A model generated the notes under the pieces. It did no database searches. It was not told the DNA's origin and was given only the letters and a program-made list of their open reading frames with translations. Positions 5,520 to 7,593 of a DNA stretch of 7,593 nt are shown piece after piece. Source of the DNA: Chitinophagales bacterium (lineage in GTDB: Bacteria > Bacteroidota > Bacteroidia > Chitinophagales > Saprospiraceae); contig JAAFHQ010000272.1 of the NCBI GenBank assembly GCA_013298445.1, positions 1 through 7,593 of the forward strand, in the 5' to 3' direction. Position 1 is the stretch's first letter. Each line of letters starts with the position of its first letter. Position numbers and translations under genes: made by a program.

Positions 5520-5879
5520 ATGTCGATCGTAACAGAATTCAATGACTACCGCGCCAAAATGAACGAAGAGATTTTGGCTCAAGATAATTTGGTGCTCAAA
5601 CGCTTCTTTAACCTCGATAGCAATGCCTATCAGGACGGTGCTTTGGACAAAAAGACCAAAGAACTGCTGGGGCTTATTGCTTCAATGGTATTGCGCTGCG
5701 ATGATTGTATTCGTTACCACCTGGGCAAATGTTTTGACCTGGGCGTTTCGCGTGAGGAGGTCTTTGAAGTTTTTGCCATCGCCAATCTGGTTGGGGGGTC
5801 GATCTGTATCCCACATACCCGGCGGGCGGTGGAGTATTGGAGCGCATTGGAAAAGGTTGAGGAGGTTGAGGGAGGTTGA
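5520..5879 (+). CDS. AhpD-like / carboxymuconolactone decarboxylase-family protein (119 aa)
   Basis: A single-domain all-helical protein of the AhpD/CMD superfamily. It carries the family's redox motif: E48 (KTKELLGLIASMV), then C60-D-D-C63 and H67 in RCDDCIRYH. In AhpD this Glu/CxxC/His set forms a proton relay and a dithiol that reduces a partner. A thiol peroxidase-like or oxidoreductase role in the cytoplasm is therefore likely, while decarboxylase activity is not. The helix after it (LGVSREEVFEVFAIANLVGGSICIPHTRRAVEYW) is also typical. The ATG at 5520 gives the normal N-terminus, and translation from the upstream TTG at 5454 would add unrelated hydrophobic residues. Codons 111-119 and the stop (EKVEEVEGG) lie inside the left arm of the large palindrome, so the native C-terminus was probably replaced or extended by that element. 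No ahpC is visible nearby. Confidence 0.92.
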   Translation: MSIVTEFNDYRAKMNEEILAQDNLVLKRFFNLDSNAYQDGALDKKTKELLGLIASMVLRCDDCIRYHLGKCFDLGVSREEVFEVFAIANLVGGSICIPHTRRAVEYWSALEKVEEVEGG

Positions 5880-5985
5880 GAAGGTTGAGGCTACCGCAGC
5901 GATCCGGTCAATGAGCGTAGCCAAAGTGCGGATCGCTGCAGTAGCCTCAACCTCTCTCAACTTTCTCAACCTTCTCAACTTTTTC
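5850..5985. repeat. large imperfect palindrome with heptamer arrays (REP/MITE-like element)
   Basis: Two 57-base arms (5850-5906 and 5929-5985) are inverted copies around a 22-base centre. Each arm has an outer array of four GGTTGAG or AGTTGAG heptamers: left copies start at 5855, 5864, 5874 and 5883; right copies, as CTCAACY, start at 5946, 5956, 5965 and 5974. Each arm also has an inner core GGCTACYGCAGCGATCCG. The arms differ by four G/A changes, one C/T change (5895 against 5940) and a compensating one-base shift in heptamer spacing. There is no transposase. The element overlaps the end of the AhpD-like gene and stops two bases before the helicase ATG. Its nature (mobile palindromic repeat, regulatory hairpin or both) is inference; the structure itself is plain in the sequence. 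Confidence 0.88.
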
Positions 5986-5987
5986 TT

Positions 5988-7593
5988 ATGAATACCTATT
6001 TAGATCAACTCAATCCCGTTCAACGTCAAGCCGTAGAAAATACCGATGGTCCGGTGCTGGTCGTAGCTGGCCCTGGCTCGGGCAAAACCCGTGTTTTGAC
6101 TTTTCGCCTTGCCCACCTCATTGAAAAAGGAGTGGCACCCTGGGAAATTTTGTCGCTTACCTTTACCAACAAGGCGGCCAAAGAAATGCAGGAACGGATT
6201 GAAAAGGTAGTAGGGGATAAGGCACGCAATGTGTGGTCGGGAACCTTTCACTCCATCTTTGCCCGCATCCTGCGGGTGGAGGCCGATAAAATCGGTTATT
6301 CGCCCAACTTCACCATTTACGATACCGAAGATACCAAAAGTGTACTGGGAGCCATCATCAAGGAGATGAACCTGGACAAAACCGTGTACAATGTCAATAC
6401 CATCCGCAGCCGCATTTCTTCAGCCAAAAGCAGCCTGATCACGCCTCGCTTGTATGCTGAAAATGAGGAGTTAAAAATGCAGGATCGGCAGGCCAAAATG
6501 CCCTACATCAGCGAAATCTACCTCAAATACGGCGAACGTTGCAAACGGGCCGGGGCAATGGATTTCGACGACCTTTTGTACCGCCTCTACGAGTTGTGGC
6601 AAAAGAACCCGGAGGTGCTGGAAAAGTACCGCAAGCGTTTTAAATACTTGATGGTGGACGAGTTTCAGGATACCAATACCCTGCAATACGGCATCATCCG
6701 CAAGTTGGTACACTTTGAGGGAAGTCCTCGCAATATATGTGTGGTGGGCGACGATGCGCAGAGTATCTACGCCTTCCGCGGGGCAACCATCCAGAACATT
6801 CTCGATTTTGAAAAGGATTTTAACCCCTACGGGATCAAGGTTTTTAAACTGGAAGAAAACTACCGCTCTACGGAGCACATCGTGCAAGCTGCCAACGAGG
6901 TAATCCGCTTCAACAAACGCCAGATCCAGAAAAAAATCTGGTCGAGTAAAGGAACCGGACAAAAGATCAAGGTCATCAAAACCATGAGCGACGCTGAAGA
7001 GGGCAAGCGGGTAGGGGACACCATCGTTGAGCAGCGCAACCGCTTTCACTTGAGCAACTCGGACATAGCCGTGTTGTATCGCACCAATGCTCAAAGCCGG
7101 GTCATGGAAGAGTACTTGCGCCGGTACAACATTCCGTACCGGGTATTCGGCGGCCTATCCTTTTACCAACGCAAAGAAGTAAAAGACCTGATTGCTTACC
7201 TGCGCCTGGCCATCAACCCCCGTGATGAGGAGGCCTTGCGTCGGGTGATTAACTTCCCCAAACGAGGTATCGGTGATAGTACCGTGGACAAGGTGAGCGA
7301 AATGGGGGGGCAGCAAAACCTGACCATGTGGGAGGTACTCCTGCATGTGGATGCGGCTACGCGTACCCAAAAGTCGATCCAGGAGTTCATCAAAATTGTA
7401 CAGGAAAGTGGGCAAAAGGCAGAAACCCTAAATGCCTACGAAGCAGCCATGTACATCGCGAAACAATCCAAACTGATTGAAGAATACAACCAGGATAAAA
7501 CGGTAGAAGGTCTGGGGCGCCTGGAAAACCTCAACGCCTTACTCGACGGGATCAAATCCTTTGTGGAAGACGATGAATTTGAAACCGCTGCCG
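5988..7593 (+). CDS. UvrD/PcrA-type superfamily 1 DNA helicase, 3'-truncated by window edge
   Basis: 535 codons are visible and the frame is open to the right edge, so the C-terminus (motifs V and VI and the tail) is missing. ATP-dependent 3'-5' helicases of this family act in nucleotide-excision and mismatch repair and in clearing replication blocks. Visible motifs in order: Q motif LNPVQRQAV (8-16); Walker A AGPGSGKT (27-34); Ia LTFTNKAAKEM (about 57-67); Ib GTFHSIF; II/Walker B MVDEFQDTN (D224, E225, Q227, D228); III VVGDDAQSIYAFRGA (252-266); IV EENYRST (289-295); IVa AVLYRTNAQSR. The 2B-region start is also seen (YRVFGGLSFYQRKEVKDLIAYLR). The ATG at 5988 places the Q motif at the usual distance. 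The bases just upstream belong to the right arm of the large palindrome, which leaves no recognisable promoter; co-transcription with the AhpD-like gene is likely. PcrA, UvrD and Rep cannot be separated from the visible part. Confidence 0.96.
   Translation, partial: MNTYLDQLNPVQRQAVENTDGPVLVVAGPGSGKTRVLTFRLAHLIEKGVAPWEILSLTFTNKAAKEMQERIEKVVGDKARNVWSGTFHSIFARILRVEADKIGYSPNFTIYDTEDTKSVLGAIIKEMNLDKTVYNVNTIRSRISSAKSSLITPRLYAENEELKMQDRQAKMPYISEIYLKYGERCKRAGAMDFDDLLYRLYELWQKNPEVLEKYRKRFKYLMVDEFQDTNTLQYGIIRKLVHFEGSPRNICVVGDDAQSIYAFRGATIQNILDFEKDFNPYGIKVFKLEENYRSTEHIVQAANEVIRFNKRQIQKKIWSSKGTGQKIKVIKTMSDAEEGKRVGDTIVEQRNRFHLSNSDIAVLYRTNAQSRVMEEYLRRYNIPYRVFGGLSFYQRKEVKDLIAYLRLAINPRDEEALRRVINFPKRGIGDSTVDKVSEMGGQQNLTMWEVLLHVDAATRTQKSIQEFIKIVQESGQKAETLNAYEAAMYIAKQSKLIEEYNQDKTVEGLGRLENLNALLDGIKSFVEDDEFETAA

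Noticed and set aside
5850..5985. CRISPR array
   Set aside because: The heptamers are only 7 bases with 2-3 base spacers and are arranged as an inverted pair, with no unique spacers of 25-40 bases.
5850..5985. Simple intrinsic terminator for the AhpD-like gene
   Set aside because: The T-rich stretch is part of the arm, not a run after a compact GC stem, and the structure is far longer than a terminator. A partial terminating effect is not excluded.
5623..5991. Frames of 122 residues (plus) and 98 residues (minus, 5682-5978) through the palindrome
   Set aside because: They are open because the heptamer array lacks stops in several frames, and they overlap the clear AhpD-like frame.
6471..7094. 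207-residue minus-strand open frame
   Set aside because: It lies wholly inside the helicase gene, whose motifs are intact on the plus strand; the minus frame is an antisense shadow.

Overview
The window looks like chromosomal DNA of a Bacteroidota bacterium, possibly a Saprospiria/Haliscomenobacter-like filamentous type. The grounds are moderate GC, starts without convincing Shine-Dalgarno sequences, promoter-like TAnnTTTG boxes (3890, 5491, and 150 on the minus strand), and a secreted protein with degenerate versions of the RTW..(D).C..Q.I.V repeats common in Bacteroidota surface proteins. The phylum is an inference from style; no rRNA or marker gene is present to prove it.

Layout. Positions 1-131 (minus) hold the first 43 codons of an ABC transporter ATPase. 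A 223-base divergent spacer leads to two plus-strand genes of unknown function (355-813 and 899-1645). Their C-terminal halves look related, and a strong hairpin terminator lies between them. A small minus-strand gene with a CPxC motif (1651-1875) lies convergent to them and divergent from a large plus-strand regulator (2031-3284) with a degenerate receiver-like domain, a winged helix and a BTAD/TPR domain (AfsR/SARP type). An SRPBCC lipid/ligand-binding protein (3300-3764, minus) converges on the regulator. A 356-base gap follows, with a promoter-like box and an interrupted small reading frame. Next come a secreted beta-rich protein (4121-5275), a strong terminator (5425-5455), an AhpD-like CxxC protein (5520-5879), and the first 535 codons of a UvrD/PcrA-type DNA helicase that runs off the right edge (5988-7593).

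The most unusual structure is a 136-base near-perfect palindrome at 5850-5985. Each 57-base arm carries four GGTTGAG-type heptamers at 9-10 base spacing plus a GC-rich core. It supplies the last nine codons and stop of the AhpD-like gene and ends two bases before the helicase start codon. It looks like an inserted palindromic repeat (REP/MITE-like).

How the genes fit together: there is no obvious single pathway. The regulator and the three small unknown genes before it may form a lineage-specific neighbourhood. The AhpD-like gene and the helicase are probably co-transcribed only by adjacency. No CRISPR array, tRNA, rRNA, transposase or phage gene was seen.
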